Below, piece by piece: positions 35,176 to 44,368 of a stretch of 44,368 nt of DNA (its first letter is position 1; every line of letters begins with the position of its first letter). The DNA comes from a bacterium (lineage in GTDB: Bacteria > Chloroflexota > Dormibacteria > Aeolococcales > Aeolococcaceae), in NCBI GenBank assembly GCA_021847925.1, contig JAJZNI010000026.1, positions 1-44,368 on the forward strand, written 5' to 3'. A program made the position numbers and the translations under genes. The notes beneath the pieces are model-generated. The model was given only the letters and a program-made list of their open reading frames with translations. It made no database searches and had not been told where the DNA came from.

Positions 35176-36387
35176 GTGGCGCTGGGAACCAAGAGGGAGG
35201 GTCCTGAGGAGAACCGCATCGGGCCGGACGCGATGCCGACCCCGGCCGACCTCGTCCTGCAGGCGCTGAACGGTGAGATGCCCGGCGACCTGCCCCGCCA
35301 GGTGGTGGACCTCCTGCGCCATCTCCCGGTCGGCATCTTCGTCGCCGACGAGCACGGGGCCGCGATCCACCGCAACCGCGTCGCCGACGAGCTCACCGGC
35401 CACGCGATGCTGGCCGGGATTCGGCCGGGCGGCTACGCGGCCGCGTACCGGGTCTTCCGGTGCGGCACCGACGAGCCGTACCCGGAGGTCGACCTTCCGC
35501 TCACCCGCGCTCTCGCCGGCGAGCACTCGGCGGCCGAGCTCGAGATCGAGCACGGCGAGCGCGGGCGGGTCAGGCTGCGCGCATGGGCCGCGCCGCTGCG
35601 GGACGGGGCGGGGCGGGTGCGCTGCGCGATCGTCGCCTTCGTGGACGTGACCGCCGAGAAGCTGCTCGAGGACGCCATCCGCGAGCAATCCGCGGCCCTG
35701 GAGCGCGAGCGCCTGGCCGCCACCATCCACGACGACGTGCTCCAGCTCCTGGCGGCGGCGCGCCTGCGGCTCTCCGCCCCACCCAGGGACGGCCGCCCTC
35801 CCGCGGCAGCGGACACCGAGACGATCGGCTCGCTTCTTCGGGATGCGGATCGTCAGCTCCGGCGGATCCTCGCCGGCTTCCGGCCACCGCCGCGCGGCAG
35901 CGGAACTCTCGCGGATGCCCTGCTCCAAGCGCTCGCCCCGCTCCGGGCGGACGGTGTGGAGGCGTCACTGCACGACCGCCTGGGCGTCGCCGTCGGAGAA
36001 CCGGCTCAGAGCACCCTGTGCCAGGTGGGCGAGGAGGCGATCGCCAACATCCGCAAGCACGCGCGGCCGCACTGGGTCGCGGTGACGCTGGAGCGCGACG
36101 GGGAGCGGGCGGCGGTGTCGGTGGTCGACGACGGAGTGGGCTTCTCCCCCTCCGTGACCGGCCACGGCGGTGGCCACTACGGGGTGGCCCTGATGCGCGA
36201 ACGCGTCGCCCGTCTGGGGGGCGAGCTGCGCATCGACAGCGCGCCCTCTCGCGGCACGGCGGTGCGCGCGTGGGTCCCCGACCCGGCGCCACCCGGCGCG
36301 ACGGCGCGCCCGGACGCGCCCGCGCGGGACACGGCCACTCCCGAGGGCGGTGGCACCCCGCGCTCCGCCATTCACGCCGCCCGCTGA
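35176..36387 (+). CDS. Sensor histidine kinase (PAS-like input, HisKA_3-type dimerisation, HATPase)
   Basis: LPVGIFVADEHGAAIHRNRVADELTG, ERERLAATIHDDVLQLLAAARLRLS, GEEAIANIRKHARPHWVAVTLERDG, VVDDGVGFSPS; GTG start, a later ATG at 35233 is possible. Confidence 0.9.
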   Translation: MALGTKREGPEENRIGPDAMPTPADLVLQALNGEMPGDLPRQVVDLLRHLPVGIFVADEHGAAIHRNRVADELTGHAMLAGIRPGGYAAAYRVFRCGTDEPYPEVDLPLTRALAGEHSAAELEIEHGERGRVRLRAWAAPLRDGAGRVRCAIVAFVDVTAEKLLEDAIREQSAALERERLAATIHDDVLQLLAAARLRLSAPPRDGRPPAAADTETIGSLLRDADRQLRRILAGFRPPPRGSGTLADALLQALAPLRADGVEASLHDRLGVAVGEPAQSTLCQVGEEAIANIRKHARPHWVAVTLERDGERAAVSVVDDGVGFSPSVTGHGGGHYGVALMRERVARLGGELRIDSAPSRGTAVRAWVPDPAPPGATARPDAPARDTATPEGGGTPRSAIHAAR

Positions 36388-36400
36388 GCGGGCCCGACCG

Positions 36401-37162
36401 CTATCTCCCCAGGAGGCCTCCCATCAGCCCTCCCGCGGCACCGCCGGCCGCGCCACCCTCGACGGCGCTTCCCGTCAGGTATTCCCCGATGGCGTGGGCC
36501 AGGATCGGGAGTGGCATGGACTGCAACCAGATCCGGCCCGGCCCGGCGAGCTGAGCCAGGAAGATGCCGTCCCCGCCGAAGAACTTGTTCTTGATGCCCG
36601 GTACGGTCGTGATGCCGAACTGCACGGTGTCCTGGAAGAGGCCCACGTGCCCGGGGTGGACCCGCATCACGTCCCCGGGGGCCAGGTCGTACGCGACCAC
36701 CTCCCCGGAGAGCTCGATCCAGGCACGTCCCTGCCCCGCGATCCTCTGCAGGATGAAGCCGTCGCCGCCGAAGAGGCCCGCGCCGAGCCTCTGCTGGAAA
36801 CCGGCGGAGAGGGCCACGCCCTGGGTGCCGCAGACGAAGCCGTGGCGCTGGGCCATGTAGCTCATCCCCGGCTGAGGAGCGACGTCGACGGGGAAGATGG
36901 AGCCGGGGAGCTTGGCCGCGAAAGCCACCGTCCCCGGCTGCCCCTGGGCACCGTACTCGGTCATGAAGAGGGTCCCGCCGCCCATGGCGCGCCGGAAGAC
37001 GCCGCCGATTCCGCCGCCACCGCCCGCCTGGGTCGAGGTCCGCATCTGGATGGACGCCGTGATCCAGGAGAGCTGCCCCGATTCGGAGAAGACGACCTCG
37101 CCGGGGTCGAGGGTGACCTCGAGGACGGGCATCGTGGTGCCGACAACGCGAGCATCCATCAG
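36401..37162 (-). CDS. AIM24 / TIGR00266 family protein
   Basis: MDARVVGTTMPVLEVTLDPGEVVFSESGQLSWITASIQMRTSTQAGGGGGIGGVFRRAMGGGTLFMTEY; glycine-rich AIM24 pattern. Confidence 0.9.
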   Translation of the reverse strand: MMDARVVGTTMPVLEVTLDPGEVVFSESGQLSWITASIQMRTSTQAGGGGGIGGVFRRAMGGGTLFMTEYGAQGQPGTVAFAAKLPGSIFPVDVAPQPGMSYMAQRHGFVCGTQGVALSAGFQQRLGAGLFGGDGFILQRIAGQGRAWIELSGEVVAYDLAPGDVMRVHPGHVGLFQDTVQFGITTVPGIKNKFFGGDGIFLAQLAGPGRIWLQSMPLPILAHAIGEYLTGSAVEGGAAGGAAGGLMGGLLGR

Positions 37163-37380
37163 GGCTCTCCTTGGGGTGGGACCGTCGCCGATAGTATGCC
37201 GTGTGCCCCGGCAACGGCTGGGAGCACGGATGCCGGTGCACCGGGCCGCGCCGCAGCCGGGGGGAGCCGTCCCGGCCACCAGAGCCGGCTGGCAACCCTG
37301 GACGTGGCGGCCGACGCCGGTGTACTGTCCCGGAACAGGATCGATCCGGCTGGCGGGCGCCAACCCGCCCTGTGGGGGAG

Positions 37381-37920
37381 ATGGCCATCGTTCGCGTCCG
37401 CCCGCGCCTGTGCCTCATCGTCTGTGCGGCGCCGGCGGCGAGCGACGTGCCCGATGTCGTGCCCGCGGCACAGGCTCAGGGATGGGACGTGTCGGTGGTG
37501 ACGACCCCGTCGGCGCACGCTCTCTTCGACGTCCACCGCGTCGAGACGCAGAGCGGGGTGCCGGTCCGCACCGGCCGGGTCTGCGCGGACCCCGGGGACA
37601 CCCCGGTGGCCCACGCCCTGCTGGTGGCCCCGGCCACCTTCACCACCCTCAACAAGGTCGCCGTCGGGATCGCGGACACGCTCGCCACCCGGGTGCTGGC
37701 GGAGGCCATCGCGGCCGGCCGCCCGGTGGTGGCCGCGCCCGCCGTGCTCCCGCCGCTCGGCGCACACCCCGTGTATGTCCAGACCCTGCAGCGGCTCCGG
37801 GGCTGGGGGGTCACGGTCGTGGAGTTGCCGGACAGCGGTGAGGACCCCCACAGCTTCCCGTGGAGATCGGCCCTGCGGGCCGTCGCCACGCACCTGACCG
37901 AGCCGTCGCGCCACGGCTGA
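37381..37920 (+). CDS. Flavoprotein-domain protein (HFCD / phosphopantothenoylcysteine decarboxylase-like)
   Basis: LCLIVCAAPAASDVPDVVPAAQAQGWDVSVVTTPSA, LLVAPATFTTLNKVAVGIADTL. Confidence 0.8.
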   Translation: MAIVRVRPRLCLIVCAAPAASDVPDVVPAAQAQGWDVSVVTTPSAHALFDVHRVETQSGVPVRTGRVCADPGDTPVAHALLVAPATFTTLNKVAVGIADTLATRVLAEAIAAGRPVVAAPAVLPPLGAHPVYVQTLQRLRGWGVTVVELPDSGEDPHSFPWRSALRAVATHLTEPSRHG

Positions 37921-38103
37921 CCCCGGCGGGGAGGCCGATCACCTCGGGGCAGTGATCGGAGGGGTCCCTTCGTCGTGGATCGGCGGGGGACGCGCTGGCT
38001 TCGGCCCGACGCCAAGACGCCCGCGAGCGCCGTGCGACGCGGTGGGGGCGCGGGGGCGTAACGTGACCCCGGGTCGGTGCCATCGCCGAGGAAGGAGGGA
38101 CGC

Positions 38104-39090
38104 ATGCACGAACGCACGCTCGGATCGCAGGGGCTCAGGGTGTCGGCCATGGGGCTGGGCTGCATGGGCATGAGCCAGTCGTACGGCCCCGCCGACGAGG
38201 CCGAATCGATCGCCACCATCCACCGCGCCCTGGAGCTCGGCATCACGTTCCTCGACACCGCGGACATGTACGGCCCCTTCACCAACGAGCGGCTGGTGGG
38301 CAGGGCGATCCGCGGGCGGCGCGACGGCGTCGTCATCGCCACCAAGTTCGGCAACGAGCGCCGGGCGGACGGCAGCTGGGTCGGGGTCAACGGCCGGCCC
38401 GACTACGTGCGCCGCTGCTGCGACGCCTCCCTGGAGCGTCTCGGCATCGACCACATCGACCTCTACTACCAGCACCGGGTGGACCCGTCGGTGCCCGTCG
38501 AGGAGACCTGGGGCGCGATGTCCCAGCTGGTCGCGGCCGGCAAGGTCCGCCACCTCGGCATCTCCGAGGCGGCCGCCGCCACCATCCGGCGCGCCCACGC
38601 GACCCATCCGATGACGGCGGTGCAGAGCGAGTGGTCGCTTTTCACCCGCGATCCGGAGGCGGAGGTGCTGCCGACCTGCCGTGAGCTGGGCATCGGCTTC
38701 GTCCCCTACAGCCCTCTGGGCCGTGGCGTGCTCACGGGCACGATCAGCGGCACCACCCCATTCGCCAGCGACGACTTCCGAGCCCACACGCCGAGGTACC
38801 AGGCCGGCAACCTGGCGCACAACCTGGCCCTGGTGGCCCGCCTCCGCGAGGTGGCCGAGAGCAGAGGATGCACGCCGGCGCAGCTCGCCCTCGCCTGGGT
38901 GCTCGCCCAGGGTGACGACGTGGTGCCGATCCCCGGGACCAAGCGGCGCCGCTATCTCGAGGAGAACGCGGCCGCCATCGACATCCACCTGACCTCGGAG
39001 GAGGTGGCCGCCATCGAGGCGATCATCCCCCCGGGCGCGGCGGCGGGTGATCGCTACGCGGCGGAGCACATGACCCGGGTCAACCTGTAG
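38104..39090 (+). CDS. Aldo/keto reductase
   Basis: [76 protein letters not shown] upstream. Confidence 0.95.
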   Translation: MHERTLGSQGLRVSAMGLGCMGMSQSYGPADEAESIATIHRALELGITFLDTADMYGPFTNERLVGRAIRGRRDGVVIATKFGNERRADGSWVGVNGRPDYVRRCCDASLERLGIDHIDLYYQHRVDPSVPVEETWGAMSQLVAAGKVRHLGISEAAAATIRRAHATHPMTAVQSEWSLFTRDPEAEVLPTCRELGIGFVPYSPLGRGVLTGTISGTTPFASDDFRAHTPRYQAGNLAHNLALVARLREVAESRGCTPAQLALAWVLAQGDDVVPIPGTKRRRYLEENAAAIDIHLTSEEVAAIEAIIPPGAAAGDRYAAEHMTRVNL

Positions 39091-39187
39091 AGGAAGGGCC
39101 GGCACCCGGCAGGTGGACGAGGCCCGTGGGAATGGACACCGCCACCCACCCCGCGATCCCGTGCCACCGGGGTCGCGACCACCGCCT

Positions 39188-39211
39188 GTGCCCGTCCGGG
39201 GGCCCGGGCAC
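39188..39211. terminator. GC-rich hairpin between convergent genes
   Basis: GTGCCCG-TCCGGGGGCC-CGGGCAC inverted repeat between the aldo/keto reductase and small minus-strand genes. Confidence 0.45.
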
Positions 39212-39259
39212 GACCGAGCCGGACCGCTCAGGCCTCAGCTGACCCCGGCTGAGCTCGGC

Positions 39260-39427
39260 TCACCCCCAGAGCAGCCGCCACAACCCGGCGCGGGCCACGG
39301 CCCGACCGATGATCTTGTTGCGTGCTCGGCGCGCGATGCGGTGCGGGTTGCCCGACGCCAGGGTGGACACGTCGTTGGCCATCCGGGCGGCGCGATAGAG
39401 GTTGGAGACCAGCCCGCGACGCCTCAC
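39260..39427 (-). CDS. Hypothetical basic small protein (55 aa)
   Basis: MRRRGLVSNLYRAARMANDVSTLASGNPHRIARRARNKIIGRAVARAGLWRLLWG from GTG overlapping the upstream stop (GTGA). Confidence 0.55.
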   Translation of the reverse strand: MRRRGLVSNLYRAARMANDVSTLASGNPHRIARRARNKIIGRAVARAGLWRLLWG

Positions 39428-39708
39428 GCAAGAGCCTCGGCCAGGAAGTGCTCCGCGTCCGACCCCAGCTCGGCGCGACCCGGCTCCTCGGCCTCGATGA
39501 GACCGAGCAGGCGGGCGGCCGCCTCCGGCTGGGAGGTGCCGATGGCAAGTCCGAGCGAGAGCCAGTAGTCGGCGGTCTCCATGAGGACGGGGTGGACCTC
39601 CTCCGGGGTCTCTGCCCGGACCTCTGCCATGGAACGCACCAGCGCTTGGCCATAGCGCTGCCAGCGGGGGTCGATGCCCACCTCCGCCGCCGGGGTGGTG
39701 TCCGTCAT
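39424..39708 (-). CDS. Hypothetical acidic small protein (94 aa)
   Basis: MTDTTPAAEVGIDPRWQRYGQALVRSMAEVRAETPEEVHPVLMETADYWLSLGLAIGTSQPEAAARLLGLIEAEEPGR...; plausible composition, coupled to the next gene. Confidence 0.6.
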   Translation of the reverse strand: MTDTTPAAEVGIDPRWQRYGQALVRSMAEVRAETPEEVHPVLMETADYWLSLGLAIGTSQPEAAARLLGLIEAEEPGRAELGSDAEHFLAEALA

Positions 39709-39929
39709 CGCGCGCTCCTCGTGCCCTGGTCGAGGACATCAGTCTACGTCGGAGCCGATCCCCCTTTCACCCCGCGCATCCACCGTGTCGCCGGCGCCGC
39801 CTCCCCCTTGGCGAGCGTCCGCGAGCCGCCCGCACGACCCGACGTCTCGCCTTGGTCAGGGAGCACCCCGTGCGAGGTGGCGGACGCATGTCTGTTCTGT
39901 CGCGTCCGCCGATCACGCAAGATTGCCGG

Positions 39930-40823
39930 GTGAGGATCGTCTCCCTGCTGCCCTCCGCGACCGAGATCGTCTTCGCCCTGGGGCTCGGCGACCAGCTGGC
40001 GGGCGTGAGCTTCGAGTGCGACCACCCGGCTGGCGTGCGCACGGTGCCCGTCGTGTCCCGACCGGCACTTCCGAGCGACGCCATCGCGGGCCCGGGACAG
40101 ATCGACGCATGGGTCAGGGCACGCCTGGCGGCCGGGGAGCCCCTCCACACCCTGGACGTTGAGCTCATCCGCTCCATCGGTCCCGACCTCATCCTTGCGC
40201 AGGACCTCTGCCGGGTCTGCGCGGTCCCCTCGGGTGCGGTGGAGGAGGCCCTCGGTCTCCTGGGATGCCGAGCGGCGGTCGTCTCCCTCGACCCGGCAAC
40301 GCTTGATGACGTCATCGCGTGCGTCGGACTGGTCGGCCGCGCCGCGGGGCGGACGGCGCGGGCTGCCGCCGTCATGGCCGAGCTGCGGGCCCGGCTCGAC
40401 GCCGTGCGCCTTCGCGTCGCAGGTCTCCCACGGCAGCGTGTCTTCGTGCTGGAGTGGCCGGACCCTCCGTTCAACGCAGGGCACTGGGTCCCCGGCATGG
40501 TCGAGGCGGCGGGCGGGGTGCCGGTGCTCGCCGAGCCGGGCCGGCCCTCGCGGCGTGTGGATTGGGAGGAGATCGCCGCCGAGGCGATCGACACCACCAT
40601 CTTCAGCCCGTGCGGCTATGACCTCGAGGGTGCGGTCCAGCAGGCCGGCGAGCTGCTTCGGCGACCGGAGGTCCGCCACCTTGGACGGGTCATCGCGGTC
40701 GATGGCAACGCCTATCTCTCGCGACCGGGGCCGCGTGTCGTCGACGGCGTCGAGCTGCTGGCCGACCTGCTTCACCCCCCCTCCACAACCTCGGATTCGG
40801 CGGGCGCACGCGAGCTCAGATGA
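39930..40823 (+). CDS. Cobalamin-binding / BtuF-like periplasmic-binding-fold protein
   Basis: VRIVSLLPSATEIVFALGLGDQLAGVSFECDHPAG, PDLILAQDLCRVCAVPSG, VFVLEWPDPPFNAGHWVPGMVEAAGG; GTG start, no evident signal peptide. Confidence 0.9.
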   Translation: MRIVSLLPSATEIVFALGLGDQLAGVSFECDHPAGVRTVPVVSRPALPSDAIAGPGQIDAWVRARLAAGEPLHTLDVELIRSIGPDLILAQDLCRVCAVPSGAVEEALGLLGCRAAVVSLDPATLDDVIACVGLVGRAAGRTARAAAVMAELRARLDAVRLRVAGLPRQRVFVLEWPDPPFNAGHWVPGMVEAAGGVPVLAEPGRPSRRVDWEEIAAEAIDTTIFSPCGYDLEGAVQQAGELLRRPEVRHLGRVIAVDGNAYLSRPGPRVVDGVELLADLLHPPSTTSDSAGARELR

Positions 40824-41079
40824 CCGGCCCATCGGGCTGGTCACCTCCCGCTCGCGGGGCATCGGCGCGACGGCGGCGGCGCCTGCGACCCGCGGCCAGG
40901 TGGCGAATCCACCGCCGGCGCGACCCGGCCTTCACGCGCAGCTGCGGAGACTGCACCGGGGCGTTGACGGTGGTGGGTCAGCTTGACGCTGACCGGTGTC
41001 CCCGGCCGAGCGGCCGTGAAGGGGGGAGGGCCGCGTCCCGACCCGGCCCCCGGCCGCCCAGAGCCAGTGCGATGTTGAC

Positions 41080-41111
41080 ATGGCATCATAATGGCGTCAT
41101 CATGATGCCAT
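41080..41111. repeat. Three-copy 10-mer operator at 11-bp spacing
   Basis: ATGGCATCAT (41080), ATGGCGTCAT (41091), ATGATGCCAT (41102); first and third are perfect reverse complements; overlaps the start codon of the next gene. Confidence 0.75.
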
Positions 41112-41661
41112 GGACCTGAGGCCCCACATCGAGACCATCCAGCGGCAGCTGATCCAGACCGCTCAGGCGGGCGGCGATGAGGCTCGTGCCCTCGCCGAGC
41201 GCCTCGTCGCACCTCTGGAGGCCGCCGCACAGCTCGCCCTCCAGGACGCCCTGGGGGCGGCCGTCGAGGAGATCACCTGCGACCTGGCCCCGGCGTCGGT
41301 GGAGCTCCGCCTGCGCGGGCGCGACCCCGAGTTCGTGGTCAGCCGGCCGTCCCCCGACCCGCCCGCCGCGGAGCCGGGGGAGGGGGGCACGGGTCCCGGC
41401 GGGGCGGGATGGTCCCTTCCGTGGTCGGCCGGTGAGCTGCTCGCGGCGGAGGAGGCCGACGAGGGCGGGACCGCCCGGATCAACCTGCGGCTTCCCGACC
41501 ACCTCAAGACCCTGGTCGAAGGCGCGGCGCGACGTGAGGGTCTGTCCGTCAACACCTGGCTCGTGCGGGCGACCGCTGCTGCCCTCCGGAACACCGAGGC
41601 GGAGCGCCACCAGCCTGGCCCGGGCGCGGGCCGCCAGCGCCACACCGGCTGGGCGCGGTGA
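41110..41661 (+). CDS. Ribbon-helix-helix (Arc/HicB-like) domain protein
   Basis: C-terminal TARINLRLPDHLKTLVEGAARREGLSVNTWLVRATAAAL matches an RHH fold; N-terminal part uncharacterised. Confidence 0.75.
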   Translation: MDLRPHIETIQRQLIQTAQAGGDEARALAERLVAPLEAAAQLALQDALGAAVEEITCDLAPASVELRLRGRDPEFVVSRPSPDPPAAEPGEGGTGPGGAGWSLPWSAGELLAAEEADEGGTARINLRLPDHLKTLVEGAARREGLSVNTWLVRATAAALRNTEAERHQPGPGAGRQRHTGWAR

Positions 41662-41689
41662 TGCCGGTGGCCCCGAGGAGATCGGGCAG

Positions 41690-42613
41690 ATGACGACGTC
41701 CCCCCGCACGAACCTCGCCGGGGCCCCCGCGGAGGGGCGCCTCCTCACCTTCGACACCCCCGCGCCGATCCTGATGGGCGTGGAGCTCGTCGTCGGCACC
41801 GTCCACGTGACCGCGACCGACCGCCATGACACGGTCATCGAGGTGCTTCCCAGCCGCCCGGATGCGCGGTCCGACGTCTCCGCCGCCGAGCAGACCGTGA
41901 TCGAGCGCAGCGGCAGGTTGGTCACGGTCCGGGCGCCCGGACGCTGGACCCGTTACGTGCACTGGGGGGACAATCCCTCCCTGGACGTCCGCATCGCGCT
42001 GCCGTGCGGCTCCGAGGTTCGGGTCGATGCCTCGATGGCCACGGTGCTGTGCTCGGGGCGCCTCGGGGAATCGCAGATCTCCACCGGGCTCGGCGAGGTG
42101 CGCGTCGAGGAGGTGGGTCCGCTGCGCGTGCGCACCGGCTTCGGCGATGTCAGCGTGGAGAGGGCCGGGGGCCGCGTGGAGGCGAAGACGGGGAGCGGCG
42201 CCGTGCGGATCGCCGCCATCGAGGGGCCGGCCGTGATCCGGAACTCCAACGGTGACACCTGGGTCGGCCAGGTGAGCGGCGACCTGGAGGTGAGGTCGGC
42301 CAACGGCAGGATCGCGGTGGACCGCGCCGACGCCGCGGTCACGGCGCGCACCGCCAACGGTGCCGTGCTCCTCGGCCAGGTGGCGCGCGGGGCAGTCGTC
42401 GCCCGCACCGCCGCGGGTCGGGTCGAGGTGGGGGTGCGCGCCGGCGTGGCCGCCTGGCTGGACCTCCACACCCGGCACGGGCGCGTCCGCAGCGATCTCG
42501 AGGTCGGGGGTCCTCCGGCGCCGGGCGAGGAGACGGTGGAGATTCGCGCCAGCACCTCCTTCGGCGATGTCAGCGTGCGCCGCGTGCAGTCGCCGAGCGA
42601 CGAACCTCGGTGA
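41690..42613 (+). CDS. DUF4097-like beta-strand repeat protein
   Basis: Repetitive SGLGEVRVEEVGPLRVRTGFGDVSVERAGGRVEAKTGSGAVRIAAIEGPAVIRNSNGDTWVGQVSGDLEVRSANGRIAVDRA. Confidence 0.85.
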   Translation: MTTSPRTNLAGAPAEGRLLTFDTPAPILMGVELVVGTVHVTATDRHDTVIEVLPSRPDARSDVSAAEQTVIERSGRLVTVRAPGRWTRYVHWGDNPSLDVRIALPCGSEVRVDASMATVLCSGRLGESQISTGLGEVRVEEVGPLRVRTGFGDVSVERAGGRVEAKTGSGAVRIAAIEGPAVIRNSNGDTWVGQVSGDLEVRSANGRIAVDRADAAVTARTANGAVLLGQVARGAVVARTAAGRVEVGVRAGVAAWLDLHTRHGRVRSDLEVGGPPAPGEETVEIRASTSFGDVSVRRVQSPSDEPR

Positions 42614-42627
42614 GGGAGGCAACCGCG

Positions 42628-43461
42628 ATGCGAACGACCGCGGATCAGGTCCCGGAACCGGCGATCCAGGTCCGGGGCCTGGCGAAGTCGTACGGCAGGC
42701 TGGAGGTGCTGCGCGGCGTCGAGCTCGACGTTGCACGGGGGACCATCCTTGCCCTGCTCGGCTCGAATGGTGCAGGCAAGACCACACTCGTGAAGATCCT
42801 GTCCACCCTGCTCCGGGCCGACGCGGGCAGCGCCACGGTGAACGGCTTCGACGTCGCCACCCAGGCCGCGGAGGTGCGCGAGTCCATCAGCCTGACCGGA
42901 CAGTTCGCGGCTGTCGACCAGGTCCTGAGCGGGCGGGAGAACCTCGTGATGGTCGCCCGGCTGCGCCACCTCGGGAACCCCGGAGCGATCGCGGATGACC
43001 TGCTCGATCGCTTCTCCCTGGGCGAGGCGGGCGCACGGAGGGTCTCGACCTATTCGGGTGGGATGCGGCGCCGCCTCGACATCTCGATGAGCCTCGTCGG
43101 GAATCCGCGGGTCATCTTCCTCGACGAGCCGACGGCCGGGCTCGATCCCGAGGCGCGCGTCGAGGTGTGGCAGGCGGTCAGGGGGCTCGCAGAGCAGGGC
43201 ACGACGGTGCTGCTCACCACGCAGTACCTGGAGGAGGCCGAGCAGCTCGCCGACCGGATCGCGATCCTTCACCGGGGTTGCATCCTGGTGAACGGTACCC
43301 TCACGGAGCTCAGGCGCCTGCTCCCCCCCGCCACGGTGGAATATGTCGAGAAGCAGCCGACGCTCGAGGAGGTCTTCCTCGCCGTCGTCGGTCACCGCGG
43401 CCAGGACGTGCCGACGGAGATGCACCCCGCGTCCGCGCCGGCGGGTGAGGAGAAGGCATGA
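42628..43461 (+). CDS. ABC transporter ATP-binding protein (DrrA-like)
   Basis: LLGSNGAGKTTLVKILSTLLRADAGSATVNGFDV, YSGGMRRRLDISMSLVGNPRVIFLDEPTAGLDPEAR. Confidence 0.94.
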   Translation: MRTTADQVPEPAIQVRGLAKSYGRLEVLRGVELDVARGTILALLGSNGAGKTTLVKILSTLLRADAGSATVNGFDVATQAAEVRESISLTGQFAAVDQVLSGRENLVMVARLRHLGNPGAIADDLLDRFSLGEAGARRVSTYSGGMRRRLDISMSLVGNPRVIFLDEPTAGLDPEARVEVWQAVRGLAEQGTTVLLTTQYLEEAEQLADRIAILHRGCILVNGTLTELRRLLPPATVEYVEKQPTLEEVFLAVVGHRGQDVPTEMHPASAPAGEEKA

Positions 43462-44219
43462 CCAAGCACTTCGTCGCCGATTCCACGGTCCTGCTGGGGC
43501 GGTCGCTGCGCCACATCTCGCGCAGCCCGGACACCATCATCACCACCGTGATCGTGCCGATCGCCTTCATGCTGCTGTTCGTCTACGTCTTCGGCGGAGC
43601 CATCCGCTCGGGGTCGCATTCGTATGTCAGCTATGTGCTCCCGGGCATCCTGCTCATGACGGTCGCCTCCGGCATCTCCTACACCGCCTTCCGGCTGTTC
43701 ATGGACATGCAGAGCGGCATCTTCGAACGCTTCCACTCCATGCCGATCGCGCGATCGTCCGTGCTGTGGGGACACGTCCTCACATCCCTGGTCGCCACTC
43801 TGATCTCGCTCCTGGTCGTGGTGGCCGTCGCCCTCCTCATGGGCTTCCGCTCGGGGGCGGGAGCGCCGGCCTGGCTGGCGATCGCCGGCATCCTCACCCT
43901 GTTCACCCTGGCGCTGACGTGGCTCGCGGTGATCCCCGGTCTCTGCGCGAAGTCCGTGGACGGGGCGAGCGCGTTTGCCTACCCGCTCATCTTCCTGCCC
44001 TTCATCAGCTCGGCGTTCGTACCCACCACGACCATGCCCGGCCCGGTCCGCGCCTTCGCCGAGAACCAGCCGGTGACGTCCATCGTCAACACGATCCGCG
44101 ACCTGTTGACCCAGAGCCCGGTGGGGACGGACATCTGGATCGCGCTCGCCTGGTGCGTCGGGATCCTCAGCGTCGCCTACGCCCTGTCCATGCGCATCTA
44201 CCGGCGCAGGATCGCGTAG
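43458..44219 (+). CDS. ABC-2 type transporter permease (DrrB-like)
   Basis: MTKHFVADSTVLLGRSLRHISRSPDTIITTVIVPIAFMLLFVYVFGGAI; six-TM ABC-2 profile; ATGA overlap with the ATPase. Confidence 0.94.
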   Translation: MTKHFVADSTVLLGRSLRHISRSPDTIITTVIVPIAFMLLFVYVFGGAIRSGSHSYVSYVLPGILLMTVASGISYTAFRLFMDMQSGIFERFHSMPIARSSVLWGHVLTSLVATLISLLVVVAVALLMGFRSGAGAPAWLAIAGILTLFTLALTWLAVIPGLCAKSVDGASAFAYPLIFLPFISSAFVPTTTMPGPVRAFAENQPVTSIVNTIRDLLTQSPVGTDIWIALAWCVGILSVAYALSMRIYRRRIA

Positions 44220-44224
44220 GGCGC

Positions 44225-44281
44225 GGGCGCTCACCCCCGGGCGGCGGCCGGCCCGGGGGGGCCCGAGAGCCGCGAGCGCCC
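44225..44281. terminator. Nested GC-rich inverted repeat after the ABC permease
   Basis: GGGCGCTC ... GAGCGCCC outer arms and CCCCCGGG ... CCCGGGGG inner arms just downstream of the 44219 stop. Confidence 0.5.
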
Positions 44282-44368
44282 CCACCCGTCGGCCCGACCA
44301 TCGGGGTCACCGTGGGCTCCCAGAGCGCGGCGGCCCTCATCTCGGGAGTCCTGACGCCGGCGCTGAGC

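Overview
GC-rich bacterial window dominated by carboxylic-acid and aromatic catabolism. (1) A minus-strand operon-like run (about 11225 to 1): acyl-CoA dehydrogenase, HMG-CoA-lyase-like lyase, MmgE/PrpD, a complete LivKHMGF ABC importer, a second MmgE/PrpD, enoyl-CoA hydratase and a partial succinyl-CoA-synthetase-like ligase. (2) A plus-strand gentisate-type aromatic cluster: FAD monooxygenase, bicupin dioxygenase, FAH-family hydrolase, DinB-family protein and PaaX-type regulator. (3) A GntR/FCD regulator divergent from TcuA/TcuB, followed by a serine hydrolase, a fused indolepyruvate:ferredoxin oxidoreductase and an ATP-type PEP carboxykinase. (4) The most interesting locus is a tightly overlapping minus-strand operon at 30352-34530. 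Its first gene appears to be a selenoprotein with an in-frame TGA in the motif D-U-G-S-C-T-S-C, which the ORF track splits into two ORFs (34213..34746 and 33955..34164). A perfect 8-9 bp hairpin with a G-starting loop lies 20 nt after the TGA, as expected for a bacterial SECIS. It is coupled to a CaiB/BaiF CoA-transferase, an uncharacterised protein and a MmgE/PrpD protein, and is divergent from a small NifU-like CxxC protein. TGTATAC-like sites recur upstream of several of these catabolic units and suggest a shared GntR regulon. (5) The remainder holds a sensor kinase, AIM24, flavoprotein, aldo/keto reductase, cobalamin-binding-like protein, RHH protein with a three-copy operator, DUF4097-like protein and a DrrAB-type ABC exporter. 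No rRNA, tRNA, CRISPR array or transposase was recognised by eye.
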